A stretch of 64,000 nucleotides of DNA from Bradyrhizobium xenonodulans (GCF_027594865.1 NZ_CP089391.1:3502501-3566500); one strand, 5' to 3'. Positions 15,664-24,617 are shown, numbered from the stretch's first letter. Notes: generated by a model not told the origin, from the letters alone. Made by a program: numbers and translations.

Positions 15664-16368
15664 ATGTCCGATCTTTCCTCCTTTGCCATCACCAGGCGCT
15701 GGCCGGCCAAGCATCCCGAACTGCTCCAGCTCTACTCGCTGCCGACGCCGAACGGCGTCAAGGTTTCGATCATGCTGGAGGAGATCGGGCTGCCTTACGA
15801 GGTGCATCTCGTCGACTTCGGCAAGGACGATCAGAAGACGGACGAATTCGTCTCGCTCAATCCCAACGGCAAGATCCCGGCGATCCTCGATCCCAACGGT
15901 CCCGGTGGCAGGCCGCTGCCGCTGTTTGAATCCGGGGCGATCCTGCAATACCTCGCGGAGAAGACCGGCAAGCTTTTGCCCGAAGATGCCGCGCGCCGCT
16001 ACCAGACCCTCGCCTGGTTGCATTTCCAGATGGGCGGCATCGGGCCGATGTTCGGCCAGGTCGGCTTCTTCCACAAATTCGCCGGCAAGGATTTTGAGGA
16101 CAAGCGGCCCCGTGACCGCTACGTCGCCGAGGCCAAGCGCCTGCTCGGCGTGATGGAGACGCATCTGACGGGCCGGCAATGGTTCATGGACGACGACTAC
16201 ACCATCGCCGACATCTCCATGCTCGGCTGGGTGCGCAATCTCAACGGTTTCTACGGCGCCGGCGATCTCGTCGAATTCAGCCGATTCACGTCGGTCGGTG
16301 CCTGGCTCGAACGCGGCCTTGCGCGTCCGGCCGTGCAGCGCGGGCTGAACATTCCGCCGCGGCCTTGA
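15664..16368 (+). CDS. glutathione S-transferase family protein (YghU/YfcG-like)
   Basis: A 234-residue cytoplasmic GST. The thioredoxin-like N-terminal domain starts at LQLYSLPTPNGVKVSIMLEEIGLPYE, where Thr/Asn-Pro-Asn replaces the Ser/Cys-Pro active site as in the Nu class (YghU/YfcG). NPNGKIPAILDPNG and ESGAILQYLAEKTG supply the glutathione-binding cis-Pro and Glu-Ser. The C-terminal helical domain ends with WLERGLARPAVQRGL. Nu-class enzymes act as disulfide-bond reductases or peroxidases with glutathione. It is convergent with TauE. Confidence 0.93.
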   Translation: MSDLSSFAITRRWPAKHPELLQLYSLPTPNGVKVSIMLEEIGLPYEVHLVDFGKDDQKTDEFVSLNPNGKIPAILDPNGPGGRPLPLFESGAILQYLAEKTGKLLPEDAARRYQTLAWLHFQMGGIGPMFGQVGFFHKFAGKDFEDKRPRDRYVAEAKRLLGVMETHLTGRQWFMDDDYTIADISMLGWVRNLNGFYGAGDLVEFSRFTSVGAWLERGLARPAVQRGLNIPPRP

Positions 16369-16370
16369 AA

Positions 16371-17156
16371 CTAGCCTACCGCTTTGTAGGTCATGTAGAG
16401 CGCCATCAACGCAACGAGGGCGATCATGCTCCGGCGCAGCACCGATTTGCCGACGCCGTTTGCTAAGCGCGCGCCGAGATCGGTGCCGACCCAGAGGCCG
16501 GCGACGATGCCGATGATGGCGGGCCAGCCGACCATGAGGCCCTTGCTCCAGTAGATCCAGGCCGCGGGAATGTTGGTCGGGATAATCGAGAAGATGAGGC
16601 TGACGAGTTGCGCCTGGTGCTGCGGTACGCGCAGCCCGGCGGCGAGACCGACCGTGATCGCGAGCCCGCCGCCGATGCCCATGAAGCCGGAAGAAAAGCC
16701 GGCAAGGAAGCCGATGAGCAGAAGGGGAGGCCAGGGCAGCTGCTCGCGATCATGGACGTCGCCGCCGCCGTCCTTGCGGTCGCGACGCAGGATCAGGAGC
16801 GCGATCAGCGCGACGAGATAGGCGACATAGGTCCATTGCAGGACCGCGTCGGAGACGGCGGCCGCGGCATAGCCGCCACCCGCGCCGCCGGCGAGAAATC
16901 CGATGGCGATCCAGACGATCCACGGCAGCGGGCTGCGGTTGCCGCTTTGCCAATAGCGGCGCGCGCCGGCAAGGCCCGTCGGCGGGATCTGCGTGATCAG
17001 CGAGGTGCCCTGGGCGATGTGTTGCTCCGCGCCGAGCAGCAGCACGCTGAAGATGACCAGGCCGCCGCCAGGACTTGTGCCCGTGAAGCCCGACGCCAGC
17101 CCCGCGACGAGGCCGACGCCGCCGCCGGCGAGAAGCTCGTGAATCCAGGACATCAT
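16371..17156 (-). CDS. TauE/SafE-family sulfite/anion exporter
   Basis: A 261-residue inner-membrane protein with seven to eight hydrophobic segments. The family repeat is visible: GLASGFTGTSPGGGLVIFSVLL near the N-terminus and the second-half counterpart GFLAGFSSGFMGIGGGLAITVGL. These TauE/SafE proteins export sulfite, sulfonates or related organic anions. The start at 17156 directly follows the stop of the TetR gene (17157), so the two are cotranscribed and TetR probably controls export. A second TauE homologue lies at 46649-47374. The exported substrate is unknown. Confidence 0.88.
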   Translation of the reverse strand: MMSWIHELLAGGGVGLVAGLASGFTGTSPGGGLVIFSVLLLGAEQHIAQGTSLITQIPPTGLAGARRYWQSGNRSPLPWIVWIAIGFLAGGAGGGYAAAAVSDAVLQWTYVAYLVALIALLILRRDRKDGGGDVHDREQLPWPPLLLIGFLAGFSSGFMGIGGGLAITVGLAAGLRVPQHQAQLVSLIFSIIPTNIPAAWIYWSKGLMVGWPAIIGIVAGLWVGTDLGARLANGVGKSVLRRSMIALVALMALYMTYKAVG

Positions 17157-17789
17157 TCACGTCCTGCTTCGGCGCTTGATGTCCGTCTTGGTCGTGCGAA
17201 AACCCTCGATCACGCTCGAGACGGCCGTCATGCCGGCCGCGACGTCAAAATCCTCGCCCCAGCATTTTTGCAGCACAAGCCCCTGGAAGATCGCGACCAG
17301 CACGCGCGCGATCGCGTCAGCGCCAACGTCGCGCTTGATCAAGCCGTCGTGCTGGCCGCGCTCGACCAGGGCCACGATCAGCGCGCGCGGCATGGCGATG
17401 CCCTCGACGACGCTGGTGCGGACGCGGCGGTTGCGCAGCGCCTCGGCCCAACCGTGAATGCCGACGCGGCGTCGCGCTTCGCCCGCGGCATCGGTGAGCC
17501 ATTGCGCGTAGACGCGAACCAGCGCGTGCAGTCCCTCGATGGGATCGCCGGAGCCCTGCGCGACCGAATTGAGGACGGCCTCGCGGCGATGCCGGTCGTC
17601 GGCCAGCGCCTCGATCAGATCGTCCTTGCTCTGAAAGTAGAGATAGACCGCGCCATGGCTCAGGCCCGACCGCTTCACGATGTCGGCCATGCCGGTCTGG
17701 TGAAATCCGTCTTCCGAGAAGCAGGCGAGCGCCGCTTCGAGGATCTGCTGACGCCGGTCTTCACGTTTCTTGTCGCTGATTTTGGGCAT
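17157..17789 (-). CDS. TetR/AcrR-family transcriptional regulator
   Basis: A 210-residue TetR regulator. The DNA-binding domain is clear: RRQQILEAALACFSEDGFHQTGMADIVKRSGLSHGAVYLYFQSKDDLIEAL, with the recognition helix SHGAVYLYF. The C-terminal ligand domain is divergent, as usual. It is encoded directly upstream of the TauE gene with no gap. The intergenic region on its 5' side contains two inverted half-elements likely to be its operator. Effector unknown; a sulfonate or sulfite-like anion would fit the neighbour. Confidence 0.92.
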   Translation of the reverse strand: MPKISDKKREDRRQQILEAALACFSEDGFHQTGMADIVKRSGLSHGAVYLYFQSKDDLIEALADDRHRREAVLNSVAQGSGDPIEGLHALVRVYAQWLTDAAGEARRRVGIHGWAEALRNRRVRTSVVEGIAMPRALIVALVERGQHDGLIKRDVGADAIARVLVAIFQGLVLQKCWGEDFDVAAGMTAVSSVIEGFRTTKTDIKRRSRT

Positions 17790-17810
17790 CCGTCCGGTCC
17801 ATAAATAATT

Positions 17811-17887
17811 GACAGATCAATCGTTTTGGAATTGTGGTCAGAAAAGCCAGGGCGCAGGCGCGAATTATAAAAAACGATCAGTCAGTC
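17811..17887. promoter_or_regulatory. inverted GAC...ATCGTTTT elements upstream of TetR
   Basis: GACAGATCAATCGTTTT at 17811-17827 and AAAACGATCAGTCAGTC at 17871-17887 are reverse-oriented relatives (12 or more of 17 positions agree after complementing). They flank the AT-rich region upstream of the TetR gene, about 60 bases apart. The spacing and orientation fit binding sites for the TetR dimer and a promoter between them. Confidence 0.45.
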
Positions 17888-17970
17888 ATTTTATAATCGA
17901 ATCATATTCTGGTCAAGTCGGAGCGGCTTGGCTGACGAAAGGGAACGAGGCGATGGCAGTAGTGCAGACG

Positions 17971-18345
17971 TTAGAACAGCCGCCCGCCGTTCGGCACGGG
18001 CTTGCCCGGCTGCACCAGCACGACGTTGCCGTCGGCATCGGGGAAGCCAAGCGTCAGGACCTCCGAGATGACGGGACCGATCTGGCGCGGCGGGAAATTG
18101 ACGACGGCCGCGACCTGCTGCCCCACCAGTGTCTCCAGCGGATGGTTTTCGGTGATCTGTGCCGAGCTCTTGCGCACCCCGATCGCGGGGCCGAAGTCGA
18201 TCCACAGCCGAAAGGCCGGCTTGCGCGCCTCCGGGAAGGGTTTGGCGTCGACGATGGTGCCGACACGGATATCGACTGCGAGGAAGGCGTTGAAGTCGAT
18301 GGTCGGCGACGCGGCCGCGGCGGGATCGTGGGTGACGTGCATCAT
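17971..18345 (-). CDS. csaA: CsaA-type tRNA-binding domain protein
   Basis: A 124-residue protein consisting of one tRNA-binding OB-fold (EMAP II/Arc1p-like), as in CsaA. The core is DFNAFLAVDIRVGTIVDAKPFPEARKPAFRLWIDFG, then SSAQITENHPLETLVGQQVAAVVNFPPRQIGPVISEVLTLGF. It lacks any synthetase domain and matches CsaA in length (about 110). CsaA has been described as a chaperone with export-related activity, but its RNA partner is not certain. It is divergent from the ArsC-like gene, with about 100 bases between. Confidence 0.9.
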   Translation of the reverse strand: MMHVTHDPAAAASPTIDFNAFLAVDIRVGTIVDAKPFPEARKPAFRLWIDFGPAIGVRKSSAQITENHPLETLVGQQVAAVVNFPPRQIGPVISEVLTLGFPDADGNVVLVQPGKPVPNGGRLF

Positions 18346-18447
18346 GTATCCGTTCGGAGGGCTGGCTTCGTTCGCGATATTGTCGCGCGAAGGAGAGTTT
18401 CGTACAACGCCGCAGCCGAAGCATCACGCATGCGCGAGGAACTGGTC

Positions 18448-18801
18448 TTGCCCAACATCATCTACGGCATCAAGAATTGCGACACCATGAAGAAGGCGCG
18501 CACCTGGCTCGATACCCACGGCGTCGCCTATGAATTCCACGACTACAAGGCGGCGGGCGTCGAGAAGGACAAGCTCAAGCAATGGAGCGACAAGGTCGGC
18601 TGGGAGACGCTACTCAATCGCGCCGGCACGACCTTCAAGAAGCTGCCCGATGCCGACAAGGAAGGCCTCACCGAGAAGAAGGCGCTGGCGTTGATGCTAG
18701 CGCAACCATCGATGATCAAGCGGCCGGTGCTCGAAGCCGGCGGCAAACTCCTGGTCGGCTTCAAGCCGGACATCTATGCCAAGGACGTCAAAACCAGATA
18801 G
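18448..18801 (+). CDS. ArsC/Spx-family reductase-like protein (YffB type)
   Basis: A thioredoxin-fold ArsC-family protein of about 117 residues. The single CxxC-like position is reduced to one cysteine in YGIKNCDTMKKARTWL, as in YffB. Later KRPVLEAG fits the Arg-Pro site that binds the oxyanion or glutathione in this family. YffB-like proteins are not proven arsenate reductases; a glutathione-dependent thiol role is suggested. TTG at 18448 has GAGGAA six bases upstream and gives the usual PNIIYGIKNC start. ATG at 18430 is the alternative and would add six residues. Confidence 0.85.
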   Translation: MPNIIYGIKNCDTMKKARTWLDTHGVAYEFHDYKAAGVEKDKLKQWSDKVGWETLLNRAGTTFKKLPDADKEGLTEKKALALMLAQPSMIKRPVLEAGGKLLVGFKPDIYAKDVKTR

Positions 18802-18812
18802 GTCGTGGCCGG

Positions 18813-19454
18813 TTAATTCAGCTCGATGATCTCGGTGGTGACGCCGGGCTGATCGGCGAATTCGACAACGTCGGCCGCAGCGATGCGGCCGGGTGCGCGA
18901 TGGAAGAGGTCGTGGTCGATCACCGCGCGCAGTTTCGGGCGCGGCGGCGCGTCATTTCCGCGCATCAGATTCTTGATCTCGAAACCGCCGTCCTCGCAGA
19001 ACGTCTTGACCGAAGCGATGATGTGACAGACCGTGCCGTCGGTCTGGAACGGCAGCAACAGCCGTTCATAGGCAACCACGCGGCCGTAGATGTCGTCGAC
19101 GTCGGCAACGCTGTAGACCGGAAGCCCGCGCGCCACGCATTCATGATAGAACGGCATCACGAACGGCACGAGCTGCGGACCGATATAGTCGTCGAGCAGA
19201 ACACCCTTGCCGGTATGTCCATAGGCACGTGAGATGCGCGTGCCTTCGCTCTGGATGGTGAGGCGCGGCGCCGCTGCAGAATTGTCCACCGTGTAATAGA
19301 TGAGATCGGACAGCTCTTCCTCGAGCCGCGCGGGTTGATACTCCCAGATCGCCGGTGCCGTCTGCTCGCGCGCATAAAGTCGCAGCCACGTGTTCAGGAG
19401 ATCACGCTGCCTGATCGACTTGACGACGGAGGGAGCTGCGCTTGCAAATTCCAA
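18813..19454 (-). CDS. PAS-domain-like protein
   Basis: A 213-residue soluble protein of a PAS-related family found in alphaproteobacteria (PAS_5/DUF1457-like). The middle contains an acidic-aromatic PAS core with TRISRAYGHTGKGVLLDDYIGPQ and a later YERLLLPFQTDG strand pair. No effector domain, transmembrane helix or signal peptide is visible, so it is likely a small-molecule or protein-interaction sensor on its own. It is convergent with the ArsC-like gene (11 bases between) and divergent from the liv operon. Confidence 0.7.
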   Translation of the reverse strand: MEFASAAPSVVKSIRQRDLLNTWLRLYAREQTAPAIWEYQPARLEEELSDLIYYTVDNSAAAPRLTIQSEGTRISRAYGHTGKGVLLDDYIGPQLVPFVMPFYHECVARGLPVYSVADVDDIYGRVVAYERLLLPFQTDGTVCHIIASVKTFCEDGGFEIKNLMRGNDAPPRPKLRAVIDHDLFHRAPGRIAAADVVEFADQPGVTTEIIELN

Positions 19455-19796
19455 GACAATATTCCCGGCGATAAAAACGCGTACATGATCCAGCTTGCGG
19501 GAAAATTTTTGATGAAGGCTGGCGCAAGGAACGAAAGACCGTTAACGACGGCTTGATAACCGGTGCTTTGAGAGCCGGGAGGCCGGGCAGGCGACAACAA
19601 ATCAAGTCCGACTAAGGGAGCATAAGCCTCCCGGCCGGAGACCTGATCTGCTCAGCTTTCCGCCTTGCCTAACCCCCGTCACCTCCGGCATATTCCGCGC
19701 CCGGAGGCGGCGTTCCGGGACGGGCTCCAAGGCCTCCGGAAAGCCGAAGTACACCAAGGATAGCCACGCGCATTTCGCGGGCAGGGGGAAATCTGT
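19455..19796. other. leader/promoter region of the liv operon
   Basis: This 342-base gap separates the PAS gene from the liv operon. It holds no credible ORF. A near-perfect inverted pair AGCCGGGAGGC / GCCTCCCGGCC, about 45 bases apart near 19573-19640, could fold in the liv leader RNA. Short GC-rich repeats GGCCTCCGG follow. No recognised riboswitch was seen. The liv promoter is expected here but cannot be fixed by eye. Confidence 0.4.
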
Positions 19797-20552
19797 TTGG
19801 CCGATGAGTTCATTCTCGAAACGGAAGGCTTGACCAAGGAGTTCGCGGGCTTCTTCGCCGTCCGCGACGTTGCGCTCAAGGTTCGCCGCGGGAGCATCCA
19901 CGCGTTGATCGGCCCGAACGGGGCCGGCAAGACGACCTGCTTCAATCTTCTGACCAAGTTCCTCAAACCGTCCGCCGGCAAAATCCTGTACAAGGGACAG
20001 GACATCACCGCGATGGCGCCGGCCGATGTGGCCCGCATGGGCCTCGTCCGTTCATTCCAGATCTCGGCGGTCTTTCCGCATCTCACCGCGCTGGAGAACG
20101 TTCGTGTCGCGCTTCAGCGCCAGCACGGCAGCTCCTTCGATTTCTGGCGCTCCAAATCCGTGCTCAACCGCTTCAACAACCGCGCGCTGGAACTGTTGAA
20201 CGATGTCGGCCTCAGCGAGTTTGCCAACACCCCGGCGGTCGAGATGCCCTATGGGCGCAAGCGCGCACTGGAGATCGCAACCACGCTCGCGCTCGACCCG
20301 GAGATGATGCTGCTGGACGAGCCGATGGCCGGCATGGGCCACGAGGACATCGACAAGATCGCGGCGCTGATCAAGCGCATCTCTGCGAAATACACCATCT
20401 TGATGGTCGAGCATAATTTGAGCGTCGTCGCCAATCTCTCCGACATCATCACCGTGCTGACGCGCGGGCAGGTGCTCGCGCAGGGCAATTACGCCGAGCT
20501 CACCAAGGACGAGCGCGTCAAGGAAGCCTATCTGGGAGCCGGTCATGCCTGA
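19797..20552 (+). CDS. livG: branched-chain-amino-acid-type ABC transporter ATP-binding protein (LivG)
   Basis: A 251-residue cytoplasmic ABC ATPase of the LivG type. Walker A is GPNGAGKTT at residues 39-47, followed by the Q-loop RSFQISAVFPHLTALENVRVAL. The signature segment is PYGRKRALEIATTLAL, which is the degenerate LivG form. Walker B is MMLLDEPMAGMGHED, and the switch His is in VEHNLSVV. TTG at 19797 is used; AGGGGGAA lies just upstream. The 3' end overlaps livF by eight bases. It is the first gene of a five-gene G-F-K-H-M operon, in an order different from E. coli. Confidence 0.9.
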   Translation: MADEFILETEGLTKEFAGFFAVRDVALKVRRGSIHALIGPNGAGKTTCFNLLTKFLKPSAGKILYKGQDITAMAPADVARMGLVRSFQISAVFPHLTALENVRVALQRQHGSSFDFWRSKSVLNRFNNRALELLNDVGLSEFANTPAVEMPYGRKRALEIATTLALDPEMMLLDEPMAGMGHEDIDKIAALIKRISAKYTILMVEHNLSVVANLSDIITVLTRGQVLAQGNYAELTKDERVKEAYLGAGHA

Positions 20553-21291
20553 GATTGCAACCGCGGAAGCTCCCGCGAAGACCGCTGCCGGCGGCAACAT
20601 CCTTCAGGTCCGCAACCTCGAAGCCTGGTACGGCGAGTCCCACATCCTGCACGGGATCAATTTCGACGTGAACGCAGGCGAGGTCGTCACGTTGCTTGGC
20701 CGCAACGGCGCCGGCAAGACGACCACGCTGAAGTCGATCATGGGCATCATCGGCAAGCGGACCGGCTCGGTGAAGTTCAACGACCAGGAGATCATCCGCG
20801 CGACCTCCGACAAGATCGCGCGGATGGGCATCGCGTTCTGCCCGGAGGAGCGCGGAATTTTCTCCAGTCTCGATGTGCGAGAGAATTTGCTGCTGCCGCC
20901 GGTGGTTCGCCCGGGCGGATTGCCGCTCGAGCAGATCTTCGACCTGTTTCCCAACCTGAAGGAACGTCTCAACAGCCAGGGCACCAAGCTCTCCGGCGGC
21001 GAGCAGCAGATGCTCGCGATCGCGCGCATCCTGCGCACCGGCGCGAGCTTCCTGATGCTGGACGAGCCGACCGAGGGCCTCGCGCCCGTCATCATCCAGC
21101 AGATCGGTCACACCATTGCACGGCTCAAGAAGGAGGGCTTCACCATCCTCCTGGTCGAGCAGAACTTCCGCTTCGCATCCACCGTCGCCGACCGCTATTA
21201 CGTGGTCGAGCACGGCAAGATCATCGACGGATTTTCCAATTCGGAGCTTGCCGCCAACATGGACAAGCTCCACACCTATCTCGGCGTTTGA
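20545..21291 (+). CDS. livF: branched-chain-amino-acid-type ABC transporter ATP-binding protein (LivF)
   Basis: A 248-residue ABC ATPase of the LivF type, the second ATPase of the importer. Walker A is GRNGAGKTT, the signature LSGGEQQMLAIARIL, and Walker B LMLDEPTEGLAP, followed by LVEQNFRFAS. A short Ala/Glu-rich N-terminal tail precedes the domain. Its start overlaps the end of livG, so translation is coupled. The heterodimer with LivG would energise the LivH/LivM pore. Confidence 0.92.
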   Translation: MPEIATAEAPAKTAAGGNILQVRNLEAWYGESHILHGINFDVNAGEVVTLLGRNGAGKTTTLKSIMGIIGKRTGSVKFNDQEIIRATSDKIARMGIAFCPEERGIFSSLDVRENLLLPPVVRPGGLPLEQIFDLFPNLKERLNSQGTKLSGGEQQMLAIARILRTGASFLMLDEPTEGLAPVIIQQIGHTIARLKKEGFTILLVEQNFRFASTVADRYYVVEHGKIIDGFSNSELAANMDKLHTYLGV

Positions 21292-21327
21292 GACTACCAA
21301 CGAGAAGAATTCAAAAAGGAACGTTGC

Positions 21328-22551
21328 ATGAAGACCAAGTCGATTGCGTCATTGCTGCTGACCACCGCGCTCACCTTCGCCGCAACAGGCGCAGCGTTCG
21401 CGCAGGACAAGACCGTCAAGATCGGCGCGTTGTCCGATCAGTCCGGGCTCTACGCCGACCTCGGCGGACCCGGCTCGACCCTCGCCGCGCAGATGGCCGT
21501 TGAAGATTCGGGCCTTGCTGCGAAGGGCTGGAAGATCGACATCATCTCGGGCGATCACCAGAACAAGCCCGACATCGGCACCGCGATCGCGCGGCAGTGG
21601 TTCGACGTCGAGAAGGTCGACATCATCGTCGACGTGCCGAATTCCGGCGTGGCGCTCGCCGTCAACAACGTCATCAAGGAAAAGAACGGCGTCTACATCA
21701 ATTCCGGTGCTGCGACCTCGGACCTCAGCAACGCGCAGTGCTCGCCCAACACCGTGCACTGGACCTACGACACCTACATGCTGGCCCACACCACCGGCCA
21801 GGCGCTGGTGAAGGCTGGCGGCGACACCTGGTTCTTCCTGACCGCGGACTACGCCTTCGGCGCGGCGCTCGAGCGGGACACCAGTGCGGTCGTCACCGCC
21901 AATGGCGGCAAGGTGGTCGGCGGCGTCAAGCATCCGCTGAACACGCCGGATTTCTCGTCCTTCCTGCTGCAGGCGCAGGCGTCCAAGGCCAAGATCATCG
22001 GCCTTGCCAATGCCGGCGGCGACACCACCAATACGATCAAGCAGGCGGCCGAGTTCGGCATCGGCAAGGGCGGCCAGAAGCTCGCGGCGCTGCTGCTGTT
22101 CCTCACCGACGTCAAGGCGATCGGCCTGGAGACCGCGCAGGGCCTCAACTTCACCGAGACCTTCTACTGGGACATGAACGACCAGACCCGCGCGTTCTCC
22201 AAGCGCTTCGCCGCGAAGATGAAGAACAGCGCGCCGCCCACCATGGTGCAGGCCGGCGTCTATGCGGGCGTGCGCCACTACCTCAAGGCGCTGGAAGCGC
22301 TCGGCGGCAATTCGCATGACGGCGCGAAGATCGTCGAGAAGATGAAGTCGATGCCGACCGAGGATGATCTGTTCGGGAAGGGCGAGATCCAGCCCAACGG
22401 CCGCACCATCCACAACGCCTATCTGTTCGAGGTGAAGAAGCCCTCGGAGTCCAAGGGGCCGTGGGACTTCTACAAGCTGGTCGGCACGGTGCCGGGCGAC
22501 CAGGCCTTCACGCCGCTGTCCGAGAGCAAGTGCGCGCTCTTGAAGAAGTAG
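21328..22551 (+). CDS. ABC transporter substrate-binding protein (LivK-like, type I fold)
   Basis: A 407-residue periplasmic binding protein. Residues 1-26 are a signal peptide ending AAFAQ. The mature start DKTVKIGALSDQSGLYADLGG and the later INSGAATSDLSN, WFFLTADYAFGAALERD and LKALEALGGNSHDG patterns match HAAT-family branched-chain amino acid/amide binders. It lies between the ATPases and permeases of its own system. A paralogue without an adjacent transporter is at 35974-37200 on the other strand; the two share long stretches including SGVALAVNN and ALERDTSAVVTANGGKV. The ligand is not known. Confidence 0.92.
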   Translation: MKTKSIASLLLTTALTFAATGAAFAQDKTVKIGALSDQSGLYADLGGPGSTLAAQMAVEDSGLAAKGWKIDIISGDHQNKPDIGTAIARQWFDVEKVDIIVDVPNSGVALAVNNVIKEKNGVYINSGAATSDLSNAQCSPNTVHWTYDTYMLAHTTGQALVKAGGDTWFFLTADYAFGAALERDTSAVVTANGGKVVGGVKHPLNTPDFSSFLLQAQASKAKIIGLANAGGDTTNTIKQAAEFGIGKGGQKLAALLLFLTDVKAIGLETAQGLNFTETFYWDMNDQTRAFSKRFAAKMKNSAPPTMVQAGVYAGVRHYLKALEALGGNSHDGAKIVEKMKSMPTEDDLFGKGEIQPNGRTIHNAYLFEVKKPSESKGPWDFYKLVGTVPGDQAFTPLSESKCALLKK

Positions 22552-22558
22552 GATAACG

Positions 22559-22584
22559 GCCCGCAGGCCATCAGGCCCGCGGGC
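22559..22584 (+). other. intercistronic stem-loop between the binding protein and LivH
   Basis: GCCCGC at 22559-22564 pairs with GCGGGC at 22579-22584, with an inner GGCC/GGCC pair and a 4-base loop. It sits seven bases after the binding-protein stop and is followed by ACTTTC. It may stabilise the upstream mRNA so that the binding protein is made in excess of the permeases, a common arrangement in periplasmic-binding operons. This role is inference. Confidence 0.5.
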
Positions 22585-22623
22585 GACTTTCAGGGAACGC
22601 CGAAGGGACCGGGTGCGGGATCG

Positions 22624-23493
22624 ATGCAGGCTCTTTACGCTCAGCTACTGGTGGGACTGATCAACGGCTCGTTCTACGCGCTGCTCAGTCTCGGGCTTGC
22701 CGTGATCTTCGGCATGCTCAACATCATCAATTTCGCCCACGGCGCGCTCTATATGATGGGTGCCTTCGTCGCCTATTTCCTGCTCAACAATGATTATCTC
22801 AGTATCGGCTACTGGCCCGCACTGATCATCGCTCCGATCGTCGTCGGCATCTTCGGCATGATCCTGGAACGGACCATGCTGCAATGGCTGACCGGGCTCG
22901 ACCATCTCTATGGGCTGCTCCTGACCTTCGGCATCGCCCTGATCGTGCAGGGCGTGTTCCAGAACTATTTCGGCTCCTCGGGCCTGCCTTACGCCATTCC
23001 GGACCAGCTCAAGGGCGGCATGAATCTCGGCTTCATGTTCCTGCCGGTCTATCGCGGCTGGGTCGTCGTCTTCTCGCTGATCGTGTGCATCGCCACCTGG
23101 TTCCTGATCGAAAAGACGCGGCTCGGCGCTTACTTGCGCGCGGCCACCGAAAATCCGACGCTGGTGCGCGCCTTCGGCATCAACGTGCCGCGCATGATCA
23201 CGCTGACCTACGGTCTCGGCGTCGGTCTTGCCGCGCTCGCCGGCGTGCTCTCGGCGCCGATCAACCAGGTGCGGCCGCTGATGGGCGCCGACCTCATCAT
23301 CGTGGTGTTCGCGGTGGTCGTGATCGGCGGCATGGGATCGATCATGGGCTCCATCATCACCGGCTTCGCGCTCGGCGTGATCGAGGGCCTGACCAAATAT
23401 TTCTACCCCGAGGCCTCCAACACCGTCGTGTTCGTGCTGATGGTGTTGGTGCTTTTGGTGAAGCCAACGGGATTGACGGGAAGGGCGGCCTGA
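22624..23493 (+). CDS. livH: branched-chain-amino-acid-type ABC transporter permease (LivH)
   Basis: A 289-residue inner-membrane permease with about eight hydrophobic segments. LivH marks include LLVGLINGSFYALLSLGLAVIFGMLNIINFAHGALYMMGAF at the start and GMGSIMGSIITGFALGVIEG near the end. It forms a pore with LivM. It begins after a stem-loop intercistronic gap and its stop is two bases before the livM start. Confidence 0.9.
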   Translation: MQALYAQLLVGLINGSFYALLSLGLAVIFGMLNIINFAHGALYMMGAFVAYFLLNNDYLSIGYWPALIIAPIVVGIFGMILERTMLQWLTGLDHLYGLLLTFGIALIVQGVFQNYFGSSGLPYAIPDQLKGGMNLGFMFLPVYRGWVVVFSLIVCIATWFLIEKTRLGAYLRAATENPTLVRAFGINVPRMITLTYGLGVGLAALAGVLSAPINQVRPLMGADLIIVVFAVVVIGGMGSIMGSIITGFALGVIEGLTKYFYPEASNTVVFVLMVLVLLVKPTGLTGRAA

Positions 23494-23494
23494 C

Positions 23495-24463
23495 ATGACA
23501 GCCTTGACGGACGACACGCTGCCGGTAGCCCCGCGCGCCATTCGCGACGAAATGATCGTCTTCGTGGTGATGGCGCTGCTGCTGGCCTCGGTGCCATTCA
23601 GCGGCATCTACCCGTTCTTCGTGATGCAGGCGCTGTGCTTCGCGCTGCTCGCCTGCGCCTTCAACCTGCTGATCGGCTATGGCGGCCTGCTGTCGTTCGG
23701 CCACGCGATGTTCCTGGGAACGGCCGGCTATTGCAGCGCGCATGCGCTGAAGGTATGGGCGCTGCCGCCGGAGCTCGGCATCCTCGTCGGTGTCGCGGGG
23801 GCTTTCGTGCTCTCGATCGTCACCGGCTACATCTCGATCCGCCGCCAGGGCATCTATTTCTCGATGATCACCCTGGCGCTGTCGCAGCTCCTGTACTTCA
23901 TCTACCTCCAGGCGCCGTTCACCCATGGTGAGGACGGCATCCAGGGCATTCCGCAAGGGCACATGTTCGGCGTGTTCGATCTGTCCAAGCCGACCGTGCT
24001 CTACTACGTCGTGCTGGTCGGCTTCCTCGCCGGCTTCCTGCTGATCTACCGCATCATCAACTCGCCGTTCGGCGAGGTGCTGAAGGCGATCCGCGAGAAC
24101 GAGCCGCGCGCGATCTCGCTCGGCTACCGGACCGACCAGTACAAGTTCCTGGCGTTCGTGCTGTCGGGCACGCTGGCCGGCTTTGCCGGATCGCTGAAAG
24201 TGTTCGTGGCGCAGAACGCCTCGCTCACCGACGTGCACTGGTCGATGTCGGGCGAGGTCGTGCTGATGACGCTGGTCGGCGGTCTCGGCACCATCTTCGG
24301 CCCCGTGGTCGGCGCCTTCGCGATCATCGCCATGCAGCAATATCTGGCAGGGTTTGGCCAGTGGGTGACGGTGATCCAGGGCTCGATCTTCGTGATCTGT
24401 GTGCTGACCTTCCGCCGCGGCGTCATCGGCGAAATCGCGCATTACTTCCGGCGGTCGCTCTAA
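23495..24463 (+). CDS. livM: branched-chain-amino-acid-type ABC transporter permease (LivM)
   Basis: A 322-residue inner-membrane permease with nine to ten hydrophobic segments. LivM marks are CAFNLLIGYGGLLSFGHAMFLGTAGY near the start, SIRRQGIYFSMITLALSQLLY in the middle and the cytoplasmic coupling segment ALGYRT-like AIRENEPRAISLGYRTDQYK. It completes the G-F-K-H-M transporter. No transcription terminator is obvious downstream; the DUF47 gene starts 154 bases later. Confidence 0.9.
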   Translation: MTALTDDTLPVAPRAIRDEMIVFVVMALLLASVPFSGIYPFFVMQALCFALLACAFNLLIGYGGLLSFGHAMFLGTAGYCSAHALKVWALPPELGILVGVAGAFVLSIVTGYISIRRQGIYFSMITLALSQLLYFIYLQAPFTHGEDGIQGIPQGHMFGVFDLSKPTVLYYVVLVGFLAGFLLIYRIINSPFGEVLKAIRENEPRAISLGYRTDQYKFLAFVLSGTLAGFAGSLKVFVAQNASLTDVHWSMSGEVVLMTLVGGLGTIFGPVVGAFAIIAMQQYLAGFGQWVTVIQGSIFVICVLTFRRGVIGEIAHYFRRSL

Positions 24464-24617
24464 GGCATTGATTTAAAGTCAATTTATCCTCCGCGCGAAA
24501 GTGGTGGATGATCCGGCTTCGCGGGCGTGAGGTGACGCACGCGGATCGAAAATGGTCTATGACAGTTTTGTGACGGTCCTTTTGGGCCGGGCCATTTCCA
24601 ACCGGTAGCCACTTCCC

